Position numbers and translations under genes: made by a program. Source: Gammaproteobacteria bacterium (lineage in GTDB: Bacteria; Pseudomonadota; Gammaproteobacteria; JABHGC01). From it: 64,000 bases of DNA. Every line of letters starts with the position of its first letter. The stretch's first letter is position 1. Below, one piece after another: positions 9,428 to 18,106 of this stretch. The stretch lies in contig JALWTS010000015.1 of NCBI GenBank assembly GCA_027077805.1, forward strand, positions 180,597-244,596, written 5' to 3'. The notes beneath the pieces were generated by a model. It saw only the letters and a program-made list of their open reading frames with translations. It made no database searches and was not told the origin of the DNA.

Positions 9428-9468
9428 TAGCAAAATCAAAAAAATCGACTATACTATTGCAACAATAG
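9428..9468 (+). promoter_or_regulatory. Possible promoter with an overlapping palindrome
   Basis: A TATACT box (9450-9455) follows a weak TAGCAA (9428-9433) at a 16-base spacing. The palindrome ctattg-caa-caatag (9454-9468) overlaps the end of the -10 box, as an operator would. It lies upstream of the small gene at 9524 and zipA. Pattern-based only; no known regulator is implied. Confidence 0.3.
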
Positions 9469-9523
9469 TGTTTATTCTCGGGGGGAGAAAAAGCATTGAC
9501 CGTAATGACGTTAGTGTTTTTTT

Positions 9524-9742
9524 ATGTTGGAATTAAATCCCGCCATTTTTTGTTTATTGGATAAGGTAGAGGCACCTTTAGATGACGCAAATGTGGGACG
9601 ATTTTATCAATTATTGCAAGTAATGGCAGATAAGGTACAATCTATTTTTATTCCCCATAACAATGGCAATGATCAATCAATGAGTTGGGTTACCATAAAA
9701 GAATCAGGTATCTCCTATTTACTAGCGGTTGATGTTGCCTAA
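9524..9742 (+). CDS. Small protein of unknown function upstream of zipA
   Basis: 72-residue acidic protein (LDKVEAPLDDANVGRFYQLL at the N-terminus, SWVTIKESGISYLLAVDVA at the end) with no membrane segment and no recognised domain. An in-frame stop (9512-9514) just upstream fixes the ATG at 9524 as the only plausible start, although the ribosome site is poor (a T-rich run precedes it). It lies 40 bases before zipA in the same direction. The length and codon use look real, but no homologue comes to mind. Confidence 0.5.
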   Translation: MLELNPAIFCLLDKVEAPLDDANVGRFYQLLQVMADKVQSIFIPHNNGNDQSMSWVTIKESGISYLLAVDVA

Positions 9743-9782
9743 GCATTAAACTTGGCAACGGTTTAGAAATTTAGGAGCGATA

Positions 9783-10655
9783 ATGAAAATTGTTATCTTA
9801 GGATTAATTCTAGTTATGATGATTTTTGGTTTGATTTATTGGTATCAAAAGCAAGAACAACTGAAAGTACAACAAAAAAAGAAACGATTAGAACAACGAG
9901 CCAGATGGGATCATTGCTTAAGTCAGGAAGCCGCACAAATACCTGATAATATTATTGCTACAAAGCCTGAACCTGTTCTGGAAGACGACATCCTAAGTTT
10001 TTCCTCTATATTAAATCATGCAGAATCACCAAAATTAGAGGTTGATTTAATGTCAGAACAAGATTTTCAAACCATGATACAAACGCAAATTAACGATCAA
10101 AATTTTCAAGAAGTGGTTGAAAATGAAGAACGTAAATTGGAAATGGAACAGAAAAAACAGCAGTATGTTTGGGATTTTGATTTTACTAATAAAAATCCCA
10201 ACCAGGAACGTCAATTAATTATTAGTTTATCATTAGTCGCAAAACCAAATAAAGTTTTTAAAGGCGAAAAATTATTACAATATTTTGAAGAACATCAATT
10301 ATATTATGGGGATAAACAATTATTTCATTACCATTTAAATAATAATCAAGATCATCCCATATTATTTAGTGTGGCAAATTTATTAGAACCAGGAAATTTT
10401 GATATTGATGAAATGATGGATGGTTTTACGACACAAGGTATTACTTTGTTTATGCGTTTACCTAACATTGAAAATGGTCTGGTGATTTTTGAGCGAATGT
10501 TAAGCACGACTCGACAATTAGCGACATTGCTTTCAGCCACCATTTTAGATCAACATCACAGCACGGTTGGCAATCAAACCATTGCTTATTTTCGGGAACA
10601 AGTAATTTATTTTGACTTAGAATCCAAACGGCATCATAAACAAGTAGCTGCCTAA
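9783..10655 (+). CDS. zipA: Cell division protein ZipA
   Basis: Essential divisome protein that tethers FtsZ to the inner membrane. It has the ZipA architecture: a short N-terminal membrane anchor (residues 3-21), a basic and then acidic Gln/Glu-rich linker (about 22-145), and a C-terminal ZipA domain of about 135 residues (LIISLSLVAKPNKVFKGEKL, GITLFMRLP, FERMLSTTRQLATLLSATIL). At 290 residues it is close to family length. The ribosome site aggagcg precedes it. ligA starts 4 bases after its stop, the gene order known from E. coli and many gammaproteobacteria, which supports the call. Confidence 0.88.
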   Translation: MKIVILGLILVMMIFGLIYWYQKQEQLKVQQKKKRLEQRARWDHCLSQEAAQIPDNIIATKPEPVLEDDILSFSSILNHAESPKLEVDLMSEQDFQTMIQTQINDQNFQEVVENEERKLEMEQKKQQYVWDFDFTNKNPNQERQLIISLSLVAKPNKVFKGEKLLQYFEEHQLYYGDKQLFHYHLNNNQDHPILFSVANLLEPGNFDIDEMMDGFTTQGITLFMRLPNIENGLVIFERMLSTTRQLATLLSATILDQHHSTVGNQTIAYFREQVIYFDLESKRHHKQVAA

Positions 10656-10659
10656 TATT

Positions 10660-12618
10660 ATGTTAACTGACTTACAACAAAACATTGTTAAGCAGATAGG
10701 ACGACAGTATTTAAGTCAAACAAGGTTATTAGCGATTATCGATGAAAACTTAGCTGTGACTGATTTATCCGATCAAGAATTATTTGAGTTTTGTGAAATT
10801 GCCAATGCCTGTTATCGTGCAGGCGTTGATATTATTACGGATGCTCGTTATGATCATGTTTTTATTGCCGAAGTGATTAAACGTGATCCTTTCCACCCCT
10901 TAGTTAATCGTATTGATAAAGAAGGTGCGGTGTTTGCTGGGCAAAAATTATTATTGCCTGAGCCTATGTTTTCTACTGCAAAAGCCTATCATTTAGATGA
11001 GGTGAACAAATGGTTAAATAAATTAATCCAAGCACAACAAACCTTAAATCTAAGGGATGAGGTGATTGTCAAAGTAACAGCGAAATTAGATGGTTTTGCC
11101 GCTTATGATGATGGACAAAAACTTTATACTCGTGGTGATGGGAAACGGGGGACTGACATTAGTCGGGTATTTGAACGAGGATTAAAGGTTTATAATCATG
11201 GGAAACGGGGGCAAGGGCTAGGGGAAATCGTGGTCAAAAAAAGCTATTTTGAACAACATTTAGCCTCACATTTTGACCATGCGCGTAATTTTCAAGCCAG
11301 TATTATTCGGGAAAAGTCTTTGGATCAATATGCCAAGCAAGCGGTAGAGGCTGGGGCAACCTTATTTGTGCCATTTGCCATGTTACCCAATTGGCAAGGC
11401 AATATTTCGCAGTTATTAGCAGAATTTACTACCATTATTGAGGATATTAAAACCAGTGTGGATTTTTACATTGATGGGGTTGTATTAGAAGCCGTTGATG
11501 CCGACATTAAGGCTTATTTAGGTTCAAATCGTCATCATCATCGCTGGCAATTAGCCTTTAAAGACAATAAAGATATTGCCATTGTAAGCGTATTATCCGT
11601 AATACCACAAGTGGGGCGTACAGGAAAAATTACGCCTGTGGTAGAATTAGAACCCACTAAATTAAGTGGGGCAACGATTCGCCGAGCAACTGCCCATCAT
11701 TATGGCATGATTAAAGCCGAAGGTATTGCTCAAGGGGCAGTCATAGAATTAGTACGCAGTGGTTTAGTGATTCCTAAAATCGTAAAAGTATTAACGCCTG
11801 CAACTGCTGATATTCCTGAAAAATGTCCCAGTTGTGGCCAAGCAGTGAGTTGGCAAAAGGATTTTTTATATTGTCATAATCATCAACACTGTCCTGCTCA
11901 AATTATTCATAGTATGGCATACTTTTTCCAAACCTTAGGCAATATTGATGGCTTTGGCTTGGCAACCATAGAAAAACTTTATCAAAATCAAGTCAGTTCG
12001 ATTAGTCAAATTTATTTATTGGATAAATCTCAATGGCTGGCTATGGGTTTTGGCGACAAAACCAGCGATAATTTAATGGCTCAGCTTAAGCAAAGTCGGC
12101 AACAAATCATTGAAGATTGGCGGTTTTTAGCGGCATTTGGCATTGAGCGTTTAGGTTTGGGAAATGCCGAACGCTTATTACAACACTATCCATTCGCACA
12201 ATTATTTAATTTAACTGTAGAACAAATTGTGGCGATTGAAGGCTTTGCGGAATTAACGGCAAAACAGATATTATCAGGTTTAGCCTCAATTCAGTCGCTA
12301 TTTCAAGCCGTATTTGCCTTAGGCTTTAATTTGGACATAAGCCCATTGTTGGCAGACGTTAATGTTAATGCTGATAGTAATAAACGAGTCTTGGCAGGCA
12401 AAACCGTATGTTTTACAGGAACTATGCAATCAGGTACTAGGGAGCAACTAAAAAAACAAGCCAAAGCTTTGGGAGCGAATATTAGTAACCGTATTAGCAG
12501 TCGTACTGATTATTTAATTGTGGGGGAAAAAGCAGGAGCAAGTAAACGGCAACAAGCCCAAGCTAAAAATATTACCATTTTATCGGAAACTGATTATCTT
12601 AACTTGCTTAATTCCTAA
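10660..12618 (+). CDS. ligA: NAD-dependent DNA ligase, divergent form
   Basis: Seals nicks in DNA with NAD+ as cofactor. All LigA modules are present in order in 652 residues: an N-terminal Ia-like part (ITDARYDHVF, 59-68); the adenylation lysine K142 in AKLDGF; TRGDGKRGTD (157-166); DGVVLE (272-277); WQLAFK (296-301); an OB fold (GRTGKITPVVELEP); a four-Cys zinc finger (C389, C392, C405, C411); a helix-hairpin-helix region; and a C-terminal BRCT domain (from about 573, FTGTMQSGTREQLKK). The adenylation domain is unusual: the near-universal NPRNxAAGxLRQ segment is replaced by RNFQASIIREKSLD, and PMLSL is replaced by PMFSTAKAY. The zipA neighbour implies it is the housekeeping ligase. Confidence 0.9.
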   Translation: MLTDLQQNIVKQIGRQYLSQTRLLAIIDENLAVTDLSDQELFEFCEIANACYRAGVDIITDARYDHVFIAEVIKRDPFHPLVNRIDKEGAVFAGQKLLLPEPMFSTAKAYHLDEVNKWLNKLIQAQQTLNLRDEVIVKVTAKLDGFAAYDDGQKLYTRGDGKRGTDISRVFERGLKVYNHGKRGQGLGEIVVKKSYFEQHLASHFDHARNFQASIIREKSLDQYAKQAVEAGATLFVPFAMLPNWQGNISQLLAEFTTIIEDIKTSVDFYIDGVVLEAVDADIKAYLGSNRHHHRWQLAFKDNKDIAIVSVLSVIPQVGRTGKITPVVELEPTKLSGATIRRATAHHYGMIKAEGIAQGAVIELVRSGLVIPKIVKVLTPATADIPEKCPSCGQAVSWQKDFLYCHNHQHCPAQIIHSMAYFFQTLGNIDGFGLATIEKLYQNQVSSISQIYLLDKSQWLAMGFGDKTSDNLMAQLKQSRQQIIEDWRFLAAFGIERLGLGNAERLLQHYPFAQLFNLTVEQIVAIEGFAELTAKQILSGLASIQSLFQAVFALGFNLDISPLLADVNVNADSNKRVLAGKTVCFTGTMQSGTREQLKKQAKALGANISNRISSRTDYLIVGEKAGASKRQQAQAKNITILSETDYLNLLNS

Positions 12619-12663
12619 AGATAGCGTTCTCAAGCACAAATCCATTTTGCTTAGAATGATTTA

Positions 12664-14184
12664 TTATGTTTGTGGAAACATTATGCGTTGAATTATTTTG
12701 TGTATCCTTGATAGTTTCGGGATTGTTCCCATAATCATGCTAAGTTTATCGAGAATAAATATTTCACCGCCATCAGGACGCTTCATTTTAATCCAAAAAA
12801 ATAACAATGTTATGACATAAGTAATGGTAGCAAGTGGCACCGTTATAATAAAATTGAGCATGATGGGCTGATGTTGTAGTTTAGGATATATGAATAGCAC
12901 TATTAATGCCATTATCACAGTCGCAACTATGGTACGAGTAATCGCAAAAGCAAGTGTTTTCCAGTTAAGCCACATATTTTTGTACAGTGCAAGCAAGAAC
13001 ATGGGTAAAAATATCACTGCTAACAATGTGCGATATAATACAATCGTTTCTAAATCATAATAAATGGCAGTATATACAATAATAGGTAATAAAAGCATGA
13101 GCAATAACCAATTTAATCCTGCCAATAATTTGATAGCACCTACGGCGGTTAATACTGACGAACACATAAAAATATAAGACTGGATAGTAACAAATATTAG
13201 CAGTAATTTGAAGACAGGAATAATGCTTAGCCAATTATTACCTAAAACTAATAAAATAATATCATCTGCAAGTAAATACAATCCTGTATAAGCGGGCATT
13301 AAAATCATTGAAATAATACTGATTGCTTTGATAAACATTGATGATAAATATTGTTTATCCTCTTTTGCTTTAGAAAAACTGGAAAGCAATGGATGACTAA
13401 TGGGTTCTATAACTTGTGCATAAACAATATTAGCTAATTGATAAGCCATTGCGTACAAACCTAAAGCATGACTCCCTAAGTATTTGGGAATGACAATGTC
13501 ATTGATTTTATTTCTAAAAAATATCGTAATATTGCTGGCAATTAACCATTTGGTAAAATCCCATTGTTCTTTGATTCTTGCTAGGGTAAAACTCGGGCGA
13601 TAGTTTGAAAAATAAAAACTAAATAAAGTATCCGCACTGGACATGGCAAGATGACCCATCACCAATGCCCAATAATTTTGGTCAGTTATTGCAATGGATA
13701 CCGTTACCACAAACCCCACTATTTTTTTAGACAAATCAACTAAAAATAAAGGTTTATATACTAATTCTTTGCGACATTTGACCAAACCAATATTACGAAA
13801 ACCGATAATAAATACCCCTAATGCTGACACCATTAGGACATCTGCTAGTTTGGGTTCTTTCATAAATTCTGCGATTGCCTCACGACCAAAAAATAAAATG
13901 CTGGCAATGTAAGCAAACAATAAGATTCGTATTGTCCAAGCCGTATTGTAATCAATATTATCAACCGTATCTTTTCTAATCAAATAGGCTGCCATACCAT
14001 CGGCTAGTAATATCTGGAAAAACATGGTAATGATTGTGGCTAGGGTAGCAATACCATAATCACTAGGCAGTAATAGGCGTGCTAAGATAAGAACACTAAT
14101 TAAACCAATCAGTCGATTTAACCAAATGGCAACTAGCATATAAAGTGATGCTACAAAGGTTTTGTGTCCAAGATTATTAGTCAA
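12664..14184 (-). CDS. Polysaccharide flippase (Wzx/MOP-type membrane protein)
   Basis: 506-residue polytopic membrane protein with about 12-14 hydrophobic segments and the N-terminal pattern of the polysaccharide-synthesis branch of the MOP exporter superfamily (NRLIGLISVLILARLLLPSD, YGIATLATII, then YLIRKDTVDNIDYNTAWTIR). Such proteins move lipid-linked sugar repeat units across the inner membrane for O-antigen, capsule or exopolysaccharide. No glycosyltransferase or polymerase is adjacent; its only partner is the sulfotransferase 33 bases upstream on the same strand. The exact substrate cannot be inferred. Confidence 0.85.
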   Translation of the reverse strand: MTNNLGHKTFVASLYMLVAIWLNRLIGLISVLILARLLLPSDYGIATLATIITMFFQILLADGMAAYLIRKDTVDNIDYNTAWTIRILLFAYIASILFFGREAIAEFMKEPKLADVLMVSALGVFIIGFRNIGLVKCRKELVYKPLFLVDLSKKIVGFVVTVSIAITDQNYWALVMGHLAMSSADTLFSFYFSNYRPSFTLARIKEQWDFTKWLIASNITIFFRNKINDIVIPKYLGSHALGLYAMAYQLANIVYAQVIEPISHPLLSSFSKAKEDKQYLSSMFIKAISIISMILMPAYTGLYLLADDIILLVLGNNWLSIIPVFKLLLIFVTIQSYIFMCSSVLTAVGAIKLLAGLNWLLLMLLLPIIVYTAIYYDLETIVLYRTLLAVIFLPMFLLALYKNMWLNWKTLAFAITRTIVATVIMALIVLFIYPKLQHQPIMLNFIITVPLATITYVITLLFFWIKMKRPDGGEIFILDKLSMIMGTIPKLSRIHKIIQRIMFPQT

Positions 14185-14217
14185 CAGTATTCTTTATTAA
14201 TTGAGAATAAGAAGCAA

Positions 14218-14958
14218 TTAAATATCATCTGTAGAATAGCCATAACGTTTAAATCCAGCGTATTCCGTTTTGATAAATTCTTGTTTGAGTGCTGGATCCC
14301 ATTGTATTGCATTGGATTTTGATTGAGAAACATTAACTTTTTCCATGCCAAACAACAAATTTTTGTCATAAGTAAGTTGTAATTGATCTAGAATATTGGC
14401 TAAATCTTGGCGTAAATTTTCAGTATGACCAATGGCCCGAATACCCGCAGTCGTATACCAACCAAACATTTCAGTCACATAACCCGGACGTTTGTTTAAT
14501 AATTTCTCAATAAATTGATTAAATGAGTCACTTCTTAAGTCATTGAGCACCGCATTAGGGTGCCAAAATCCATAGTAATCATATTCACTGCTCCAATAAT
14601 ACCAGTTTTGTTTGACAGTAAAACTGTAATAAGATTCAATCCATGCGATTGGGTTTCTAACAAAACAAAACATATAAGGCAATGATTCTAATGTCGGTTG
14701 GTTTGGACGAGGACCTGTGGTCCAATCATGAGCAGCATCTTTTTTAAAGTGGTTGATTAGTTTATTAGGTAATTCAGTGATAACATTATTTGCTCTATGA
14801 GGCCAGTCTTGTGGGTATAAGCTGCGAAATATATCGTCATGCATACCCCCTGCTTTACTTTGAATGAGTTTTTGATTTTTCAGGTATTTTTCTATAAACG
14901 ATCCGCCTGTTTTAGGGATATGCAAAAAAATCGCACCGTTGATTAGTCTTGTTCCCAT
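14218..14958 (-). CDS. Sulfotransferase family protein
   Basis: Cytoplasmic sulfotransferase-fold protein of 246 residues that would move a sulfuryl group from PAPS to an acceptor. The 5'-phosphosulfate loop is IFLHIPKTGGSFIEKYL (residues 10-26, K16-T-G-G-S20) and the 3'-phosphate motif is FCFVRNPIAWIESYYSF. Both are in the expected order and spacing. The context, next to a polysaccharide flippase, suggests sulfation of a surface glycan; this is inference. An alternative is modification of a small molecule or lipid. The start is supported by the conserved motif lying ten residues in. Confidence 0.85.
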   Translation of the reverse strand: MGTRLINGAIFLHIPKTGGSFIEKYLKNQKLIQSKAGGMHDDIFRSLYPQDWPHRANNVITELPNKLINHFKKDAAHDWTTGPRPNQPTLESLPYMFCFVRNPIAWIESYYSFTVKQNWYYWSSEYDYYGFWHPNAVLNDLRSDSFNQFIEKLLNKRPGYVTEMFGWYTTAGIRAIGHTENLRQDLANILDQLQLTYDKNLLFGMEKVNVSQSKSNAIQWDPALKQEFIKTEYAGFKRYGYSTDDI

Positions 14959-15030
14959 TGCATTATTCTTTAGTTTTTTGAAGTGATGAATTAATTAATG
15001 TTGCATTAATATTGCTTATTTATTCAAAAT

Positions 15031-15056
15031 GTTTTCCCTGCAAGTGCAAGGAAAAC
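15031..15056 (-). terminator. Hairpin downstream of the HNH gene
   Basis: Inverted repeat gttttccctgc / gcaaggaaaac with one mismatch and a 4-base loop, starting 17 bases beyond the stop of the minus-strand HNH gene. The T-run after it on the minus strand is weak, so it may act as an RNA-stabilising hairpin rather than a strict terminator. Confidence 0.45.
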
Positions 15057-15072
15057 AAAATTTAGTATTAAA

Positions 15073-15636
15073 TTATTGCAGGCGTTTCGGCACATGGGCT
15101 TGTAAAAATGCCATTTGATCTGCCAAAATATGACGATTAGCCAGAATTAAATATTCTGCATGGTTAGGCACAAAGGGTACCGCTAATAATGGCATATTTG
15201 CTTGTTCAGGCGTGCGTCCCCCTTTTTTCTGATTACAGTGTCGGCAAGCAGAAACCACATTTTCCCAATTATCTTTGCCCCCTTGTGAGGTCGGAATGAT
15301 ATGATCCCGTGTTAATTGGGAATTAGGAAAGGCTTGCCCACAGTAGAGACAAGTATTGTTATCCCGTTGAAACAATTCCCGATTATTAAGATTAGGCACT
15401 AAATCATACAGATATTTAGAGCGAGAACCTCTAACGGAGATAATGGAATGAATCTCTAAAGACGAACGCTGTTTAGTTTGTTGATTAATACCACCATGTA
15501 GGGTATAAATCGCATCGCCTATGGTCCACACTACTTGTTCTCTAACATATAAACAAGCAGCATGTTGCCAATTGAGCCAAGCGACAGGGCGTCCACTAAT
15601 ATCTAAAGAAAGGATTAAAGGATGGGGATTCATCAT
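15073..15636 (-). CDS. HNH endonuclease family protein
   Basis: 187 residues with an HNH nuclease domain in the second half: CLYCGQAFPNSQLTRDHIIP followed by the NWENVVSACRHCNQKKGGRTP segment. This gives two zinc-binding CxxC pairs around the DH catalytic pair and the central Asn. The N-terminal half (PLILSLDISGRPVAWLNWQH) is typical of the widespread bacterial family of housekeeping HNH proteins of unknown role, not of a homing or restriction enzyme. There is no intron, intein or methylase next to it. The start follows cggagaaata. Confidence 0.88.
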   Translation of the reverse strand: MMNPHPLILSLDISGRPVAWLNWQHAACLYVREQVVWTIGDAIYTLHGGINQQTKQRSSLEIHSIISVRGSRSKYLYDLVPNLNNRELFQRDNNTCLYCGQAFPNSQLTRDHIIPTSQGGKDNWENVVSACRHCNQKKGGRTPEQANMPLLAVPFVPNHAEYLILANRHILADQMAFLQAHVPKRLQ

Positions 15637-15961
15637 TATTTCTCCGTTTTATATTTTATATCTCCATATTTGCTTGATTTATGTAAAAAAATCTTTAATA
15701 GTGAGTGAGTTAAGCACAAAATCGACTTTAAACTTGGATTTTTTTTATAGAACAATAGTTCATTATTATGTAAAAACTATGAAAGATTAGTTTTTTATTG
15801 TTATTTTTATTTAACTATAAAAAAAATTTTGGGTATATTATATTATTTTATGATCGATTGCAATCATTGGGGGGTCGGGTAGTGAGAGAAGTTGACGAAC
15901 AATAATTTATAAAACAAAATAATAAATATATTATAAATAATTTTATTCAAGATTGATTACC
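15637..15961. other. Gene-free 325-base region between HNH gene and murF
   Basis: Very AT-rich intergenic stretch between divergent genes. I see no credible reading frame. A 10-base palindrome gattgcaatc (15856-15865) is followed by a short G-rich patch (ggggggtcggg, 15868-15878) and a TTGACG (15892-15897) that could be a -35 element for murF, but no convincing -10 box lies at the right distance. No RNA family is recognised. Confidence 0.4.
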
Positions 15962-17314
15962 ATGATATATTTAAATCAATTAGCACAATGCTTAAGTTTG
16001 CCAAAATTTGCACAAGATTTAAGCATTGCCAGAATTATCACCGATAGTCGCCAGTTACAAGCAGGCGACTTGTTTTTAGCCATTGTTGGTGAACACTTTG
16101 ATGGTCATAATTTTATTACTCAAGCTGAACAACAAGGTGCCGTTGCCGTCATCGTGAGTCGTGCTGTTACCACGACACTACCTGTGTTAATGGTAAGTGA
16201 TACTTTACAGGCTTTAGGGAAAATTGCCCGTTGTTATCGGCAACAATTTGATTTGTCTGTTATTGCGATTACTGGTAGTAATGGTAAAACCACTGTAAAA
16301 GAAATGGTTGCTGCTATTTTAAGTGAAAATGGCAATGTGGTTGCCACTCAAGGGAATCGAAATAATCATATTGGCCTACCTTTAAGTTTGTTAAGCATTA
16401 ATTCTCAGCATCAATATGCTGTCATGGAAATGGGGGCAAATCATCAAGGTGAGATTAAGTATTTAAGCCAACTCGCGAAACCAACTGTAGCCGTGATTAC
16501 TCATGCGGGACAAGCACATTTGCAAGGCTTTGGTTCACTGGAAGGTGTTGCAAAAGGCAAAGGTGAAATTTTTTTAGGTTTAGTGCCAAATGGTATCGCT
16601 GTTTTAAATGCCGATGATAAATTTTATGACGATTGGCTAGCTTTAACTCAGGCTTATCGAAGGTTAAGTTTTGGTATTAATGCGAATGCTGATGTTAAAG
16701 CCATTGCTGAAACGATTACCACTAAATTAGCACACCTGCAAGTGATGACCCAATTTCAATTACAGACACCACAAGGTGAGATTGAAATTCAATTAAATTT
16801 GGCGGGTTTGCATAATGTTTATAATGCCTTAGCTGCGAGTGCCGTTGCTTTAGCCCATAATCTAAGTCTATGCCAAATTCAACAAGGTTTGGCTAAAATG
16901 CAAGCCGTCAAAGGGCGATTGCAAGTCGTACCAGCGAAGAATAATGCCTTGTTAATTGATGATAGTTATAATGCTAATCCCACTTCTACTCGAATGGCCA
17001 TTGATATTTTAGCCAAGGCAGAAGGGCAGACCATTTTCGTCTTAGGTGATTTAGCAGAGTTAGGTCAAGATGCGGAAATATTGCATCAACAGCTAGGAAG
17101 TTATGCGAAACAACAAGGAATTAGGCAGTTATTGGCGGTCGGTCAGCTTAGTCAATTAGCCGTTACTGCCTTTGGCACTAATGCCCAACATTTTCAACAA
17201 CAATCGCAGTTAATCGCATATTTACTTAAACAATTAAATGATCAGCAAGTGATATTAGTCAAAGGCTCACGTTCGCAACAGATGGAGCGAGTAGTGCAGG
17301 CATTGAGTTTTTGA
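15962..17314 (+). CDS. murF: UDP-MurNAc-tripeptide:D-Ala-D-Ala ligase
   Basis: Cytoplasmic Mur ligase that adds D-alanyl-D-alanine to the UDP-MurNAc tripeptide, the last soluble step of peptidoglycan precursor synthesis. The three Mur domains are visible: an N-terminal uridine-binding part (ITDSRQLQAGDLFLAIVGE), the ATP loop GSNGKTTVKEM, TQGNRNNHIGLPLSLL and AVMEMGANHQGEI, and the C-terminal LIDDSYNANPTS. The ATG at 15962 gives 450 residues; an in-frame TTG at 15953 is possible, and neither has a clear ribosome site. The gene is isolated here, 36 kb from the mraY-ftsZ cluster in which it normally sits beside mraY. Confidence 0.95.
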   Translation: MIYLNQLAQCLSLPKFAQDLSIARIITDSRQLQAGDLFLAIVGEHFDGHNFITQAEQQGAVAVIVSRAVTTTLPVLMVSDTLQALGKIARCYRQQFDLSVIAITGSNGKTTVKEMVAAILSENGNVVATQGNRNNHIGLPLSLLSINSQHQYAVMEMGANHQGEIKYLSQLAKPTVAVITHAGQAHLQGFGSLEGVAKGKGEIFLGLVPNGIAVLNADDKFYDDWLALTQAYRRLSFGINANADVKAIAETITTKLAHLQVMTQFQLQTPQGEIEIQLNLAGLHNVYNALAASAVALAHNLSLCQIQQGLAKMQAVKGRLQVVPAKNNALLIDDSYNANPTSTRMAIDILAKAEGQTIFVLGDLAELGQDAEILHQQLGSYAKQQGIRQLLAVGQLSQLAVTAFGTNAQHFQQQSQLIAYLLKQLNDQQVILVKGSRSQQMERVVQALSF

Positions 17315-17417
17315 TAAACAATTTAACATCATTTTCCTAGAGAAACCCAGCGAATCTAAACAAACGTGTCTTGTCCGTTCCTTTGACTAGTGCTATCATA
17401 AATGTTATTCCTAAATC

Positions 17418-18038
17418 CTATTCAGTTTCAGTTAAGTTAAAGGTTAAGATAAAACTCACAGGAACGACCTGACTAATGCTAGGTAAACCTGCTATTTCTC
17501 GTAATTTTTCTACGCCTTGAGTTAAGGCAAAATCTTTGGTTTGTATGAGTATTGGTTGTTGGCTTATTACGACTAGAGTATGCGTGGTACTGCGAATCAC
17601 CGTTACAGCGACATCATAGCTTTGTTGTTGGCCATGCAAATTGATTTTGGCTTTAACCGTGGTGCTGAGGCTTTGACCTAGACTTAGGTCTTCTATGCTT
17701 TGATAATCTATATTTGCTGTAATAGTTGCTTTAGGAAATTTATCGGTTTCAAATAACCATTTTTTCATGCGTTCATTACGGACAGGGATATTAGTTTCCA
17801 AGCTGGCCAATGGAATATGAATCGACACCTTGCCTGTTTCCTTGATTTTACCTGATAATTTTTTGAAAGAGTGTACTTCTGCGACATTGGTTTTTTTAAT
17901 GGAAATAAAACTGAGTGTAGAAAAATCATTATTCAGTCGCCAAATTGGACTTGTGTTTGAGTTACCACAATTGGCATAAGAACTAGAGACTAAGAATAGT
18001 AGTAAGATGGTCAGCGATTTAAAATATTGTGTCCGCAT
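17418..18038 (-). CDS. YceI-family periplasmic protein
   Basis: 206 residues with a signal peptide (hydrophobic core ILLLFLVSSSYA, likely cleavage before NCG) followed by a YceI lipocalin-like domain that in relatives binds polyisoprenoids. Typical family features are the SFISIKK start of the barrel, FKKLSGKI, the MKKWLFETDKFPKATI motif and the C-terminal VPVSFILTF strand. The ligand and role are unknown. It converges with murF and has a 68-base gap to the K+ channel gene upstream on the same strand. Confidence 0.9.
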   Translation of the reverse strand: MRTQYFKSLTILLLFLVSSSYANCGNSNTSPIWRLNNDFSTLSFISIKKTNVAEVHSFKKLSGKIKETGKVSIHIPLASLETNIPVRNERMKKWLFETDKFPKATITANIDYQSIEDLSLGQSLSTTVKAKINLHGQQQSYDVAVTVIRSTTHTLVVISQQPILIQTKDFALTQGVEKLREIAGLPSISQVVPVSFILTFNLTETE

Positions 18039-18106
18039 GATATGTCCTTTGTTAAGTATTAATCGGCCTCAATTATAGCATTGACAAATTTATCTACAAC
18101 AACCAA

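Noticed and set aside
12619..12663. Possible hairpin between ligA and the flippase gene
   Set aside because: Only about five paired bases (aagca/tgctt) and no T-run; too weak to report as a terminator.
15856..15878. Palindrome followed by G-rich patch as a possible small RNA or riboswitch
   Set aside because: Too short, no supporting stem set and no recognised family; listed only as intergenic content.
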